Shown here piece after piece: positions 50,921-60,751 of a stretch of 64,000 nt of DNA. The number at the start of each line of letters is the position of its first letter. Within the stretch, counting starts at the first letter, position 1. The notes below the pieces were generated by a model. It was not told the origin of the DNA. It made no database searches and was given only the letters and a program-made list of their open reading frames with translations. This DNA comes from Candidatus Trichofilum aggregatum. Its GTDB lineage: Bacteria; Chloroflexota; Anaerolineae; Promineifilales; Promineifilaceae. Location: contig JADJUV010000007.1 in assembly GCA_016716885.1 (NCBI GenBank), positions 35,888 to 99,887 of the forward strand. The letters run 5' to 3'. Position numbers and translations under genes: made by a program.

Positions 50921-52618
50921 TTATGGACGCTGCTTGCTCAAAGCCACCGCTCCCTTGTCTGGGCCAAGTAATATCGTTGCCACCGCTTCGGCGTAGGCCT
51001 TCAATTCCGTTTCGCGTTGCGCCTTCGAGACAATATCCCCTTTAGGCTCCTTATTCTTGCCATCGTAAAAATCAAGCGCCCGGTTGACCGGCGGCTCTAC
51101 GGTAAAAACGCTAATGCCTTTCGCCGGGCCGTACAGTCCCAAAGAAATTCCTTTATTCTTGGCTCTTTTTTGCCAGGGCTTAGGCAATTTCGTCTTGGGG
51201 TCCATGTCTTCACGCCAGGTGGCGTTCTCTTTGCCCTTGCCCGCATAGATTTCATTCCCGGCGACCGAGGGGGTTGTCTGTTGCTTGGGATCGGTAAAGC
51301 GTTTCTTTAGCTCGGCGGCACTGGCTGTCTTACTGGCAATAGCGTAAGCCGAAGCCAGAGCCAGATCAACATCGTCTTGTGTTTGGGCCTGATCCACTTT
51401 GGCTATGGCCTCGGTGAGAAATGCCTTTACTTCGGCGAATCGGGCCTTATCATCTTTTTTCGCCGCGCCAAAAATACGGGCCATGATTCCCCACAAGGAA
51501 CTAACCAGGGCCGATAAAGCCTTAATGGCCTTTTCTTTGGCCGGGCTGAGAAAATGGGGGTCGGCAAAAACACCGGCACTGGCCGGACTGTGTGTCCCAT
51601 GAATAGAGATGATACGTGTGGGTTGAAAGCGGTCAATCAACTCCATCAGCATCACATTTTCGGGCAAAATAGATTTGACTTGCTTATTTTCATCTTCCTT
51701 GGCTTTGATAGGATTACCGGCCGCATCCAAGGCTTCGCCGCCTTTGTAATCCGCCACCTCTTGATTCAGGTCGGGAAAGTTACGATTGGTGAAGGTACCT
51801 CTTTGTCGTTTCCCTTCCTCGCCCCAATTTTTGTGCGCATGAGCCGGAAATAGCGAAGGAACAACGATAACCGAATAGTGCGGCTGGGCTTTTTTGAGCA
51901 CATCGTCCATTAAGATACGCGCTACTTCAATGCCCTGCCGTTCACTGCCATGCACACCCGCAATAACCAAAGCCCGCTCGTTGCTGGCTCCAGGGAAGAA
52001 ATGCACTTCGATGGGTTGAGGGGGAATGTCTTTGGCGAGTCCAGGCTGGCCTTTGGCGGTGATGCCGCTACTCATGCCCAACTTGCCACTCAAAATCCTT
52101 TGCGCTACCCAACGGTCGTTGGCATCGGTCAAAACTTTGTCCAACACGGCATTTAAAGCGGTCAGCTCGGCTGCGACCTGGGCACCATCCTTGAATTTTT
52201 TCTGGCCCAGAAGGGTGAATATTTGTTGCGGTGTCTTATTGGCGCTCAGCTTTTCCAACTCATCTGACAATGGACTTCGCTGGATCAGACCGGGGACAGC
52301 CAACAACGGTTGGGCAGCAATAACCCGTTGTAAGTGGCTGTTACCTTGTATCTTGCCTATTTGTCGGGCGATTATTTGGCGTTGTGCTGTAGAGATATGG
52401 GGATCGCTGAGGAGATTGGCCTGAGTTTCCAGGGACCCATCGCTGAACGATTGACCCTCAATCAGTGGGGTGAGGGGTGGGGCATTCAGATTCGCGGCCG
52501 CGGGGCTGGCTTTTAGCTTGTTTGGGGCCAACGGTTCAACAGTCGGCGCGGCCGCGGACTTTAGTCTGCTGGTATATTTCCTAGACCCAGTCTTCGATTT
52601 TTTGGTGCTGTCACTCAT
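50921..52618 (-). CDS. M14-type zinc carboxypeptidase/amidase with long basic N-terminal leader
   Basis: 565 residues. Zinc ligands and neighbours of the M14 family: H223 and E226 in GVHGSERQ, third ligand H340 in ISIHGTHSPASAG, the substrate-carboxylate pair in TFTNRNFPDLN, and a candidate catalytic Glu in VFTVEPP. The closest functional type is MpaA/endopeptidase-like enzymes acting on peptidoglycan peptides. Residues 1-115 are not part of the peptidase: a basic, disordered start (SDSTKKSKTGSRKYTSRLKS), then LLSDPHISTAQRQIIARQIG and KIQGNSHLQRVIAAQP. That segment resembles the leader region of proteins encoded with contractile injection systems. It has two GCGGCCGC sites at the 5' end and none across the last 1.5 kb. 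Confidence 0.78.
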   Translation of the reverse strand: MSDSTKKSKTGSRKYTSRLKSAAAPTVEPLAPNKLKASPAAANLNAPPLTPLIEGQSFSDGSLETQANLLSDPHISTAQRQIIARQIGKIQGNSHLQRVIAAQPLLAVPGLIQRSPLSDELEKLSANKTPQQIFTLLGQKKFKDGAQVAAELTALNAVLDKVLTDANDRWVAQRILSGKLGMSSGITAKGQPGLAKDIPPQPIEVHFFPGASNERALVIAGVHGSERQGIEVARILMDDVLKKAQPHYSVIVVPSLFPAHAHKNWGEEGKRQRGTFTNRNFPDLNQEVADYKGGEALDAAGNPIKAKEDENKQVKSILPENVMLMELIDRFQPTRIISIHGTHSPASAGVFADPHFLSPAKEKAIKALSALVSSLWGIMARIFGAAKKDDKARFAEVKAFLTEAIAKVDQAQTQDDVDLALASAYAIASKTASAAELKKRFTDPKQQTTPSVAGNEIYAGKGKENATWREDMDPKTKLPKPWQKRAKNKGISLGLYGPAKGISVFTVEPPVNRALDFYDGKNKEPKGDIVSKAQRETELKAYAEAVATILLGPDKGAVALSKQRP

Positions 52619-52809
52619 AGTAACCGAAGTTAGATGGACGTCTTTCGTGTGCAGAGGAGTGTTTTATGGGGAAAGTTCACCTAACGGTATAAACGATTGA
52701 AGGGGAGCCGCAAAAGGTAGTGGCTAATAAGGTACTCTATCCGTTGGGCTAAATCAAGCCACGAACGCAAATCTAAGGCTTTACCAAAGTTCAAACGATG
52801 ATTTAGCCT

Positions 52810-53934
52810 TTATGGTACCTCACCCTCAATGATGTCCTGATAACCAAACCCAAAACTCGACACCGTGACCGGATGGTAATCGAACCCCAAACTTTCTACG
52901 CGAATGGTGTGCTGTCCCGGAGTAATGCCCGAAATGTTAATGTAACCCCCGTAATGCCCAAACCCATCATCGCCGAGGGCTGATGTATCACCACGCCATA
53001 CTTCTACGCCATCAAAAAGCACCCGCGCCCAACCCAGCGCCGGACCGCCAAAGAATTGCACGCCCATCGTTGTGAATGGCAGTTCCGTAGAAGCCTCGAT
53101 CCAATCGCCATTCCACCACACAACACGATTCAATCCGTAAGGAATACTCTCCTGGTGATAACTTATTTCAATACCCGGCGGCGGGGCGGTATCGTCGCTG
53201 TTCGCGGCCGCGTATTGAGCCGGTGGTTGCTCAAAAAGACGGCTATCTCCCCCATACACAGTCACAGACACAGGCAGTTGGGAAGGTGTAGGTGTCACCG
53301 GTATGGTTACGCTTTCCTGGCAACCAGGCGGGTTCTGGGCCGGGTCATTCGCCCCCGCCGTTGCCCCAAGTGGCAAACAGGCCAACCACGGCTCATAGCT
53401 TAAGTTCTCAGCCCTTAAATCAAAAGAACAGGAATCGGCGATTACTTCTAGCTTAAGATTTCCCTCGTCCAGCATCCAGCGATATTCCCCTACTTCGTCT
53501 CGGCAGTAGGGATCATTGAAGAGGGTAAGCTGATCACCGGAAACGGTATACGAGGCGATGCTTTTCCAGCCCGTGACCTCATAATAAATACGCATGATTC
53601 CCTGGTCAAACTGCAATTTCCAGATACCGCCCGCCCGTCTGTAGTCGGCACACCGCAAACATAACCACCACTGCGGCCGCGACTGATCAATCCTGGCATA
53701 GGTTCCATCTAAAGGAGTTGTGGCCGGTTCAGGTAGAGGGGTTGCATAGGCGACAGGGGTTTGCGCCAGTAATCCATCCCAGGCGGTGGTGGCGGCAGTC
53801 GCCAATACTTCCGGGGTGGGCACATTGTCCGTCCTTGTTCGGTTCAATAAAGAGAAGAGGGCGAGGAGAGCCGTAATGCCTAACAACACAAAAGCGATGA
53901 GGAAAAGAAGGGAGTGGCGCTTCTCTGGTTTCAT
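52810..53934 (-). CDS. Membrane-anchored extracellular protein of unknown function
   Basis: 374 residues, a single N-terminal transmembrane anchor (LLFLIAFVLLGITALLALFS) followed by an extracellular part. The first domain (residues about 75-185) holds CLRCADYRRAGGIWKLQFDQ and paired cysteines, resembling a lipocalin/DUF-type beta barrel (YTVSGDQLTLFNDPYCRDE). A TPTPSQ linker follows. The second domain (about 240-374) is a beta sandwich with GGPALGWARVLFDGVEVWRG and TPGQHTIRVESLGFDYHPV, like carbohydrate-binding or Ig-like folds. I do not recognise either family with confidence. Two GCGGCCGC sites. Confidence 0.68.
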   Translation of the reverse strand: MKPEKRHSLLFLIAFVLLGITALLALFSLLNRTRTDNVPTPEVLATAATTAWDGLLAQTPVAYATPLPEPATTPLDGTYARIDQSRPQWWLCLRCADYRRAGGIWKLQFDQGIMRIYYEVTGWKSIASYTVSGDQLTLFNDPYCRDEVGEYRWMLDEGNLKLEVIADSCSFDLRAENLSYEPWLACLPLGATAGANDPAQNPPGCQESVTIPVTPTPSQLPVSVTVYGGDSRLFEQPPAQYAAANSDDTAPPPGIEISYHQESIPYGLNRVVWWNGDWIEASTELPFTTMGVQFFGGPALGWARVLFDGVEVWRGDTSALGDDGFGHYGGYINISGITPGQHTIRVESLGFDYHPVTVSSFGFGYQDIIEGEVP

Positions 53935-54048
53935 AATTCATCCAAGGGGGTTGAACAAAGGATTGACGACCGGGCGATATTGTAGCACGGGGGAGAATGA
54001 GGGGTCGCGGCCGCGGCCAGCAATTTCCAGTACACTTCCGTACATAAC

Positions 54049-54080
54049 AAAATGGCGCACGTATGGTGCGCCATTTTATT
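54049..54080 (-). terminator. Intrinsic terminator
   Basis: AAAATGGCGCAC (54049-54060) and GTGCGCCATTTT (54066-54077) form a perfect 12-bp stem with a five-base loop, flanked by T-rich sequence on the minus strand. It ends the LuxR-DUF805 gene. Confidence 0.87.
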
Positions 54081-54151
54081 ATATACACCCCTAAGCGGTC
54101 TTCTGCAACCGGCAGCCAGGCGATGGCCGTAGCCCCACCTGCAACAAACCG

Positions 54152-54865
54152 TCAAGCAGTTAGTTCATCAGCGGCGAACTGCGCCGTTCCCGGCATTGAC
54201 CACAGAAACGCCAGCGCAACCAAACCCCCCACCGGAGCCAACAGGAATAGCAACCACCATCCACTCTTGCCAATATCATGCAGACGCCGCGCACCTACCG
54301 CCAGCAGGGGCAGTAGCACCGCAATCAAAAATATACTGCTCAAAGCTTCGCTTAGGTATAGCAGGGCGGCCGTCACCAGGGTGACGAACAGCGCAAACCA
54401 CCAAAACTCTGCCCGCGATGCCTGACCCGTAAAATCCGCATATTTGGTGAGGCACACGCGAATGGCCCCCTGGAATGTCATGGCATCTACGCCTTCGGGG
54501 TCATTGGGCTTCAAAACATTTTCCATATTAAGCTCCTTGCCGATTAGTGAGAGTGTCTCTCTCAAAGATATTTTCCAACTCTTCTGCAAATTGGAACGCT
54601 CTTCATTTTCGGCAGTTTCCCCGGCACTATCAACTGTGGAATCCCTCAGTTTTTCAATTGTGGACTGGTCGGGGGCATTCCCCAGTTTCAGAATTAACTC
54701 GACTCTGGAGCTTACCTGGAACTTGGCGTAGATGTTTTTTAAGTGGAATTCAACCGTGCGCTCGGTAATGGACAGAGACAAAGCAATCAACTTGTTGCTT
54801 TTGCCTTGTAATAGCAGTTCGACAACTTCCCATTCACGGTTACTCAATGGAGGCGTTTGGGTCAT
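54152..54865 (-). CDS. LuxR-type HTH/DUF805 membrane fusion
   Basis: 237 residues joining two domains rarely seen together. Residues 1-62 are a GerE/LuxR helix-turn-helix (LSNREWEVVELLLQGKSNKL, IALSLSITERTVEFHLKNIY). A charged linker (residues about 62-125) follows. The rest is a DUF805 membrane domain: TFQGAIRVCLTKYADFTGQA, SRAEFWWFALFVTLV, ARRLHDIGKSGWWLLFLLAP. If correct, the DNA-binding domain is tethered to the membrane. No GCGGCCGC occurs in the gene. There is no sequence evidence for a frameshift at the junction. Confidence 0.78.
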   Translation of the reverse strand: MTQTPPLSNREWEVVELLLQGKSNKLIALSLSITERTVEFHLKNIYAKFQVSSRVELILKLGNAPDQSTIEKLRDSTVDSAGETAENEERSNLQKSWKISLRETLSLIGKELNMENVLKPNDPEGVDAMTFQGAIRVCLTKYADFTGQASRAEFWWFALFVTLVTAALLYLSEALSSIFLIAVLLPLLAVGARRLHDIGKSGWWLLFLLAPVGGLVALAFLWSMPGTAQFAADELTA

Positions 54866-54886
54866 AACAATTTTCCCTTGCTTCGC

Positions 54887-55378
54887 TCAAAGATCGAGGC
54901 CTGGCAGACCATTTATGCTGAGGATCAACGAGGCTTCACTGCCATGATGCAAATCGTGTTCCAGCACATGGTAAATCACCCAACTGCGCGAGACCTGGAA
55001 TACCTGACCATCCCATTCATCCGGGAAGGTTTGGGCACAATCGGCGGGCGTCCAGCGTTGCAAGCGGGCTTCGATGAAGGCCCACGTCTCATCGAGGCCA
55101 CGTACTAGCTCGTCGGCACTGCGGTCGGGTGAATCACGTTGCCCCCACAGCATGTACTCGTTCATCCGTGCATCTTCATCCTGAAGGGTGGCACTGAACC
55201 ACCCGGCCCGGACAGAGATAATGTGCTGTATAACCTGCCCCAACGGCCACATACGGGGAGCGGGTTGCAGGGCGAGTTGCTCATGGGTCAGCGGGGCAAG
55301 GCAACGGCGCAGTTTTTCATTATAACCACGCCAGTTTTCATAGATAACTTCCAGGGTTGAAGGGGTTTGTTGTGGCAT
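54887..55378 (-). CDS. DinB-family four-helix-bundle protein
   Basis: 163 residues, typical DinB length. The metal-binding histidines are in LGQVIQHIISVRAGW and the final VIYHVLEHDLHHGSEAS. These proteins bind a divalent metal and include thiol-dependent transferases; function here unknown. ATG 55378 is chosen over an upstream Met at 55399 because AAGGAG lies just upstream of it. The gene ends 21 bp before the LuxR-DUF805 start, suggesting one transcript. No GCGGCCGC. Confidence 0.82.
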   Translation of the reverse strand: MPQQTPSTLEVIYENWRGYNEKLRRCLAPLTHEQLALQPAPRMWPLGQVIQHIISVRAGWFSATLQDEDARMNEYMLWGQRDSPDRSADELVRGLDETWAFIEARLQRWTPADCAQTFPDEWDGQVFQVSRSWVIYHVLEHDLHHGSEASLILSINGLPGLDL

Positions 55379-55401
55379 CTGTTTCTCCTTGAGAATCAAT
55401 C

Positions 55402-55418
55402 CAAATTAAGAATTGCTG
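55402..55418. repeat. Isolated MITE end
   Basis: CAAATTAAGAATTGCTG differs from the right end of the 9564-9796 element by one base. No matching left end lies nearby. Confidence 0.6.
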
Positions 55419-55425
55419 TATCAGT

Positions 55426-56262
55426 TCAACCTTTCTTGCCTAGAATTCTACGCAGGAATTTCCGCAGGTTGACTAGAAAGCGTGAGCCAGTATAAACGTA
55501 ACTGTCATATTCGCCTCTGGGCATGTAGCCTAATTTTCTGGCTAACCCGGCGGATATCTCGGTGGCGGCATCCCAATTGGGATCAATACCGTTTTCCAGA
55601 CATTCAATCAGCAAAGCCGCACCCGTAGCTGATGCCAGACCCCGCCCACGGTATTTCTTGTGCGTGTTTATTTGTACTTCAATCCCTTTAGAACAAACCG
55701 AACCGGTTGAAGCAATACACACAATTTTTCCATTTTCCAGGGCACAATAGCCAAAGCCACGCTCGATAAAGTCTTGGGGCGAAACAAAGCCAAACAATTG
55801 ACCATCGGTCAAATCGCTCTTGTCATTAGCGATCTGTTGGGCATATGGCAAGTTAATCCTTTCAATTTGGAAATTCGCTGACAACTGCGATCTTAATCGT
55901 TTCAATCTTTCAATATCCAGGCTTTCACTGCTAAAAGCATACCGCTTGAGGATGATCACTTTGCCTTTGTGAACTTGATCTAACAGGTTTGTCCATTCTG
56001 GCATACTAAAGAACAGGGTAGAAAAGCCAGGCAATTTGGCTAAAAATTCGCGGGCGGCGGGGTGTTTGGCATCACCACCCAGAATATGTATTTTGTATTG
56101 GGGCAAACTTAAGGCGGCAACACAGGGATTTTCCAGATCATTGACCAGAACTTTACCCATTGAACCTTCCAAGATCGCATCTGCCATGTAATTCCATTCA
56201 TTGTCTGGAAATAACTGACGCAGGTTATGGTTGTGATTCGGTTTGACTTCTTCCATTTTCAT
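55426..56262 (-). CDS. GNAT-family acetyltransferase
   Basis: 278 residues. The C-terminal half carries the acetyl-CoA-binding signature KKYRGRGLASATGAALLIEC preceded by VQINTHKKY, and the following beta strand reads NGIDPNWDAATEISAGLAR. The N-terminal half (LRQLFPDNEWNYMADAILEG to HKGKVIILKRYAF) is a degenerate GNAT-like domain, as in the GNAT_acetyltr_2/ZmaR-like group, which is 250-280 residues long. Substrate unknown. Codon use is AT-richer than the neighbouring genes and no GCGGCCGC is present. Confidence 0.8.
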   Translation of the reverse strand: MKMEEVKPNHNHNLRQLFPDNEWNYMADAILEGSMGKVLVNDLENPCVAALSLPQYKIHILGGDAKHPAAREFLAKLPGFSTLFFSMPEWTNLLDQVHKGKVIILKRYAFSSESLDIERLKRLRSQLSANFQIERINLPYAQQIANDKSDLTDGQLFGFVSPQDFIERGFGYCALENGKIVCIASTGSVCSKGIEVQINTHKKYRGRGLASATGAALLIECLENGIDPNWDAATEISAGLARKLGYMPRGEYDSYVYTGSRFLVNLRKFLRRILGKKG

Positions 56263-56299
56263 TTTTTATACTTTTACGTTACTGATGTTTTAGCTGGCT

Positions 56300-59209
56300 A
56301 ACGCCTCTGATGGGCAAAATGACAACCAGGGAGGGTATTGTAACATGGGGGAGTAGCAGGAAAAATGGGGGATGAAGACCGCCAGGCCGGCTGGTCATTG
56401 TTGGGGCACAACAACGGCGGTCAACTGCTTTGCCACTTGTTTTGGGCGAAAGGGATTCATCAGCGCGGGGCCGTGCGGCAACGTTCCAAACGAGTAAGCC
56501 CAAAATACCTACAAAGACAGAGAGCAAAACGCCATTCGAGCCTACAACGTTGCGCATGGTCTGAAACCCAATCGTGGTTGGTGAGCTACTCCTATCAATC
56601 GTACCCAGGGTAAAGTTGCTGCCTAAGCAGGTAACATCCGCATTGCGGAAAGTGACCGATCACCAGTAAGGGTGGTGTCGCGGCGGGTGATGTCCCATTG
56701 ACGGTGGGTTGGCGCGACGTACGGGGTTGCTGGCTGGGCCAGGGGGTCGGTCAGCCCCCTCGCTGAACAGTGATGTCAACGACCGGCGCAATACCAGTGA
56801 CGCACGGTCGCCATCCCAGTCGCCTGTGGTGGGAACATCACTGTTTGTGTAGTGTTAGCCATTGTGCCCAAACGGATGTAGTCGCCGTTGTTTGTGGGGC
56901 AGCGGCCGCCTGGCCAATACCAGCCACGTTCAGGTCGAAATTGCCGTTGGTGGTGGTGTCACCGTCGTATACATCATTGGCAATGGTCACATCATCGCTG
57001 ACACTGTTGTTATATTTGGCTTGCAGATAATTCTCGACAATGGTGCGCCGGGCACTGTTGAGATTCGTGCGGCGACCGTCGCCGCCGGTTCGGACCTAAC
57101 GGCGCCGCGGGGGGGCGGGTTTGATCGGTGCCCATTCGGGGCTGGCTGTTGTTCCCGCGTGAACGGCCCAGATTCAAGCCAAACCGTGGTACCCAGCCAC
57201 TGCCCGTAAGCGGATTTCGTTGCTGTGGGGCAGTCGCACGACGCAGGACGGCGGTTGGCGGCCCGCTGGGGGGGATTCAGGCCATCAGCCACACTGATAC
57301 CATCGTCAACATCGTCAAAGCGCAGCACGGGTTGGCCGTTCTGGATATTCGTCTGATAGGTGGGTTGGCTGCTGCCGGTGCCCTGGCTGGCGTTGTGACC
57401 ATAACCCGATTGGTCAGCCCAGGCGTTAATCGGCGTTCCGTTGGTGGTGCTACTGGTGCCGGAATTGGCCTGGAGCCACAATTCCAGGCTGGTGGTGCCG
57501 TTATTGAGGCAGCCCCAGGCCGCGGGCGGAAGCGCGATGGTCTTCTACTTCGCCGCCGACGATTAACCCGGTTAGAGCAATGGCCGTGTCGTCACTGCAA
57601 TTCCCCTGGATGCCACTGTCGGGTCGTAGCCGGAAGCGGGCGAAGAGGTCATAAAAGTCTTGGGAAGGTAGGACACCAGCGGGGATATTGAAGCGGCGGT
57701 TGGTTCCGGCGACGCCACGCAAACCTGTTCACTGGCGTCATTGAAGTCGTTGTCGCTGTTCCAGTCAACCCAGCGCTCAGCACCGCCCGGTCCGATGGCG
57801 TCTATCGTGCCGCCGCGCCTTCTTGCCGGGTACCACACACCGACGCCGTCTTCATCGTCGCCGTTGCCTCGTCGCGGCGGCGGCCGCGTCGGCGCTCTGG
57901 CCTGGTTTCCACACGGCCATTCCCAAAGGGGGGGGTGGCGGGCGCCATTATCGGTGCTGGTTGTCAGATTATAAGCCGCTGGCAAGTCGCCATAGTCGCG
58001 GAAGACAAGCGGCAGGCCTAGTAACGAGTGGGTCAACTTTGTGAATTGGCGCAATAGCATCTTGGAGCTGCGAGATGTTCCCGTACAACCGATACCAATC
58101 AGGATCTCCTGTAACGGCGGGCGGGGAGCGGTTGAGCGTAGCACCAGCGGCCAGAATTGATGGTTGCGCGCAATCTGAGGAATTATCTACAAAGGGGCAG
58201 GTATCAACTGGCGGGAAAAATTCATGCCGGGGCCTCTACCGTCGTTCGTCTGAATGAGATTGGGGGCGCCGACCATATTGCCTGATGCCAATGCCCGTTC
58301 CGTAGTCACCTGAATTTAAGGTGCAAATTGGAGTTGTATTACCATTCACGGTAACTTGAGTACTATCAGAGGTAGCGATCACAATGGGCGTTTCCAAAAT
58401 CCCGTTACCACCTTCACCTTGCATTAGAATGTATTCAGATCCTAATCGCGGTTCAGGTATTGATTGATCAATACCCATATCGTTACCGGTGAGGCCAGTG
58501 CTAGCAAGGGCACTGATTTGCGATTGGTTTATCGGATGTAATCAGCGTACCATTTACATCATTAAGCGGCGCGGTTCCTGAGTAGAGGGAATTCTTAATG
58601 CCTATGATGTAGGACTGATTGGCATTCAATATGACTGAAAAAGGATCTGTTGTGGCTGGACTCCCAGAGGTAGCTGTACCATAAAAGACTATTCCAGGCT
58701 TAATGTCGTCAAAGTTCACTGTTGTATTATCTTCAGTTGCCATTACAGAGATGAAAAGCCCTTGACTAGTAGCCGTGGTATTTACAGTCCGCATGATACC
58801 TGCTCGGAAGCGTGTACCCAAGCGGCATTCCTTGGCTGTTGTGAACCTGCTTGGTTGGAATTGTGGCGAACGTTGGCATAAGGGGCATCAGCAGTGACCA
58901 GCGTGTAGTGTTGATTTATGCAGTTTCGGGCGGGCATTTCTGGCGATTTGTTGGGGGCCGTTGGACGGTTCCACTCCATACTGTTGCCCCAGTCCCGTCT
59001 ATGACAGTAACATTGACCGTCCCTGTTTCAGGTGTCGAAAGGAACAAGTTTTGCTGCCACGGGAACCCTGTTAAATATTGAACCGTAGGAGGGATGTAGT
59101 GGACGACATCCAGCTGGGCGCGGGCTGGTTGGTCTGTCATAAACAGGCACCCGAGTAAAGTGACCAATAAAACAAGCTTCACAAACTTTCGGATAGAGTG
59201 GATTTTCAT
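56300..59209 (-). pseudogene. Large modular secreted surface protein, broken by many frameshifts
   Basis: The 5' end is intact: AAGGAG, ATG 59209, signal peptide (FVKLVLLVTLLGCLFMTDQP). The minus strand then yields, in changing frames: an IgGFc-binding-like region (PGTVNVTVIDGTGATVWSGT and VMATEDNTTVNFDDIKPGIV), a GEVED domain (RWVDWNSDNDFNDASEQV), and a LamG-like segment (NGTPINAWADQSGYGHNASQ, YQTNIQNGQPVLRFDD). The C-terminal hydrophobic anchor is SVFVGILGLLVWNVAARPR. So one gene of about 2.9 kb appears to have collected a dozen or more frame changes. Only two GCGGCCGC sites are present. Either it is a genuine decaying adhesin or this part of the assembly is poor. Confidence 0.75.
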
Positions 59210-59720
59210 CTGTTGCTCCTTGTATAAAGACTTTTGGCTCTTGGGGAATTCAGGGGGTTGACACCCAATGTACGGGCTGGCCTTGTGCCTGCCCAGTGTG
59301 GGGCAACCACAAGGGTTGCCCGTACCCACGAAATCCCGAAGATCCAAACTTTTCAACTATGAGGATTGCGGCCGCACGCTGATTTGGTTCAATCGCCATG
59401 TTTAGCAACACAATGAGTTGATGATGCAGGCAGCGTAAACCAAAGTTTAACCTGGCGTCTGGTTTTGACAATCGCTTTGTTGTTCATAATAACAAGCAAC
59501 TGATTCCAAACTGATTCCAAACAGCCCATTTGGCCCCATGAAAGGTTCGGATTTGGTTATAAAATTGATTGACCTCATGGGTTTATGGGCGTGTGGCGTC
59601 GCGGCCGCGACACGCATCATGTGGTTATAAGAATAAGGGGGAATGAGGGGAAAGGGGGTGGGTTGCGGCTTATCAGTTTCCTTTACATGAACAGCCTATT
59701 CACATTGAAACCACCAATTG
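59210..59720. other. Spacer with REP palindrome
   Basis: GGCAACCACAAGGGTTGCC (about 59303-59322) is a near-perfect palindrome with flanking GTACGGGC/GCCCGTAC arms. Two GCGGCCGC sites (59367, 59601) lie in non-coding sequence. No gene seen. Confidence 0.65.
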
Positions 59721-60203
59721 TCAGGTGTCAGCGCGAAAATTTAGCCGGTAGATAGGCTCACCCCAACGTTCCTCACCGGTGGCTTCAAACCCCATGCGGC
59801 GATAAAGTAACTGCGCGGCCGCGTTCTCCGGGTGTACCACCAGGCACATACCAGTACAGGTGGGCTGGGTTTGTTTGATGAGCAGGATCAAGGCTTGCAT
59901 TGCGGCCAGGCCATAACCTCGGCCTTGCTGGTTATGATCAATGAAAAAGTGGAACACCCAACAGTCGTCAGGCTGATCTGGCTTCAGCGCGATCGCCACG
60001 AAACCGACCATATCGTGAGCCGCATAAATCGCATACGGTAGCCAGGTCAGACCGTCCGGGCGAATGTAGGCTTTGGCCAGGGCAATCGCCGCCACGGGAA
60101 CATGCTCGGCGACGAAGCGTTGTTGCGAGGGCAGGACGGACAAGGTGAGGGTTTGCCGCCAGTTGCTCTCATCAACCGGTTTCAGGGTGATGGCGTTTTG
60201 CAT
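59721..60203 (-). CDS. GNAT acetyltransferase, diamine/spermidine N-acetyltransferase-like
   Basis: 160 residues, one GNAT domain. The acetyl-CoA loop reads FFIDHNQQGRGYGLAAMQAL, the family order with the Q/R-x-x-G-x-G/A turn, and the closing strand is YRRMGFEATGEERWGEPIYR. The opening (TLKPVDESNWRQTLTLSVLP, followed by QQRFVAEH) resembles the BltD/PaiA spermine-spermidine acetyltransferase group. Substrate specificity is inferred only from this similarity. GCGGCCGC lies inside the gene. Confidence 0.82.
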   Translation of the reverse strand: MQNAITLKPVDESNWRQTLTLSVLPSQQRFVAEHVPVAAIALAKAYIRPDGLTWLPYAIYAAHDMVGFVAIALKPDQPDDCWVFHFFIDHNQQGRGYGLAAMQALILLIKQTQPTCTGMCLVVHPENAAAQLLYRRMGFEATGEERWGEPIYRLNFRADT

Positions 60204-60298
60204 GGGGTTGCCCTCTCAGACTGCCGCAAAAAGGTTACTGACTTTCTGGGGAAGATAATCAGCTTCCGTAGAAGGGAGTGAGTGGGGAGAACGCAGTC

Positions 60299-60709
60299 CT
60301 ACATGTCAGCGCTGCCCTGCATATCCAGCCAAAGCGCTTCGAACATGTGGCCGTCCGGGTCCTCGAACGAGCGGTTGTACAGCCAGCCCATATCAATGGG
60401 CGCACGTGTGCCAGCCTTGCCACCGGCTTCTGCGGCCGCGTTGACAACCGCATCCACCTCTTCTCGTGTGTCCATTGACAGCGACAACAACACCTCGGAC
60501 GTAGTGCGGGCATCAGCGACTTCCTTCGAGACCCACCCCATGAATCTTTCGTGCGTCTGCAACTGGAAGGTGATGGTGTCTGACCACACCATTGTGGCGG
60601 TGGTGTCGTCGCTGAACTGGGCGTTCTTCTGGAAACCAAGCGCCTCGTAGAACTTCGTTGAAGCGGCCAGGACTTTCACAGGCAAACCAACATAAATTGA
60701 CTTCATCAT
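60299..60709 (-). CDS. VOC-family (glyoxalase/bleomycin-resistance fold) protein
   Basis: 136 residues in two VOC modules. The first is IYVGLPVKVLAASTKFYEAL followed by GFQKNAQFSDD. The second contains DMGWLYNRSFEDPDGHMFEA with candidate metal ligands E and H near the end. It fits the uncharacterised VOC subgroup of lactoylglutathione lyase-like proteins. The start is one of two adjacent ATGs at 60706/60709, preceded by AGGAG; the longer frame from 60751 lacks support. GCGGCCGC occurs at the NAAAEAGG stretch. Confidence 0.8.
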   Translation of the reverse strand: MMKSIYVGLPVKVLAASTKFYEALGFQKNAQFSDDTTATMVWSDTITFQLQTHERFMGWVSKEVADARTTSEVLLSLSMDTREEVDAVVNAAAEAGGKAGTRAPIDMGWLYNRSFEDPDGHMFEALWLDMQGSADM

Positions 60710-60751
60710 TTCTCTTATTCTCCTGAGTCTGATAAGGCGGATTGGAGCCAC

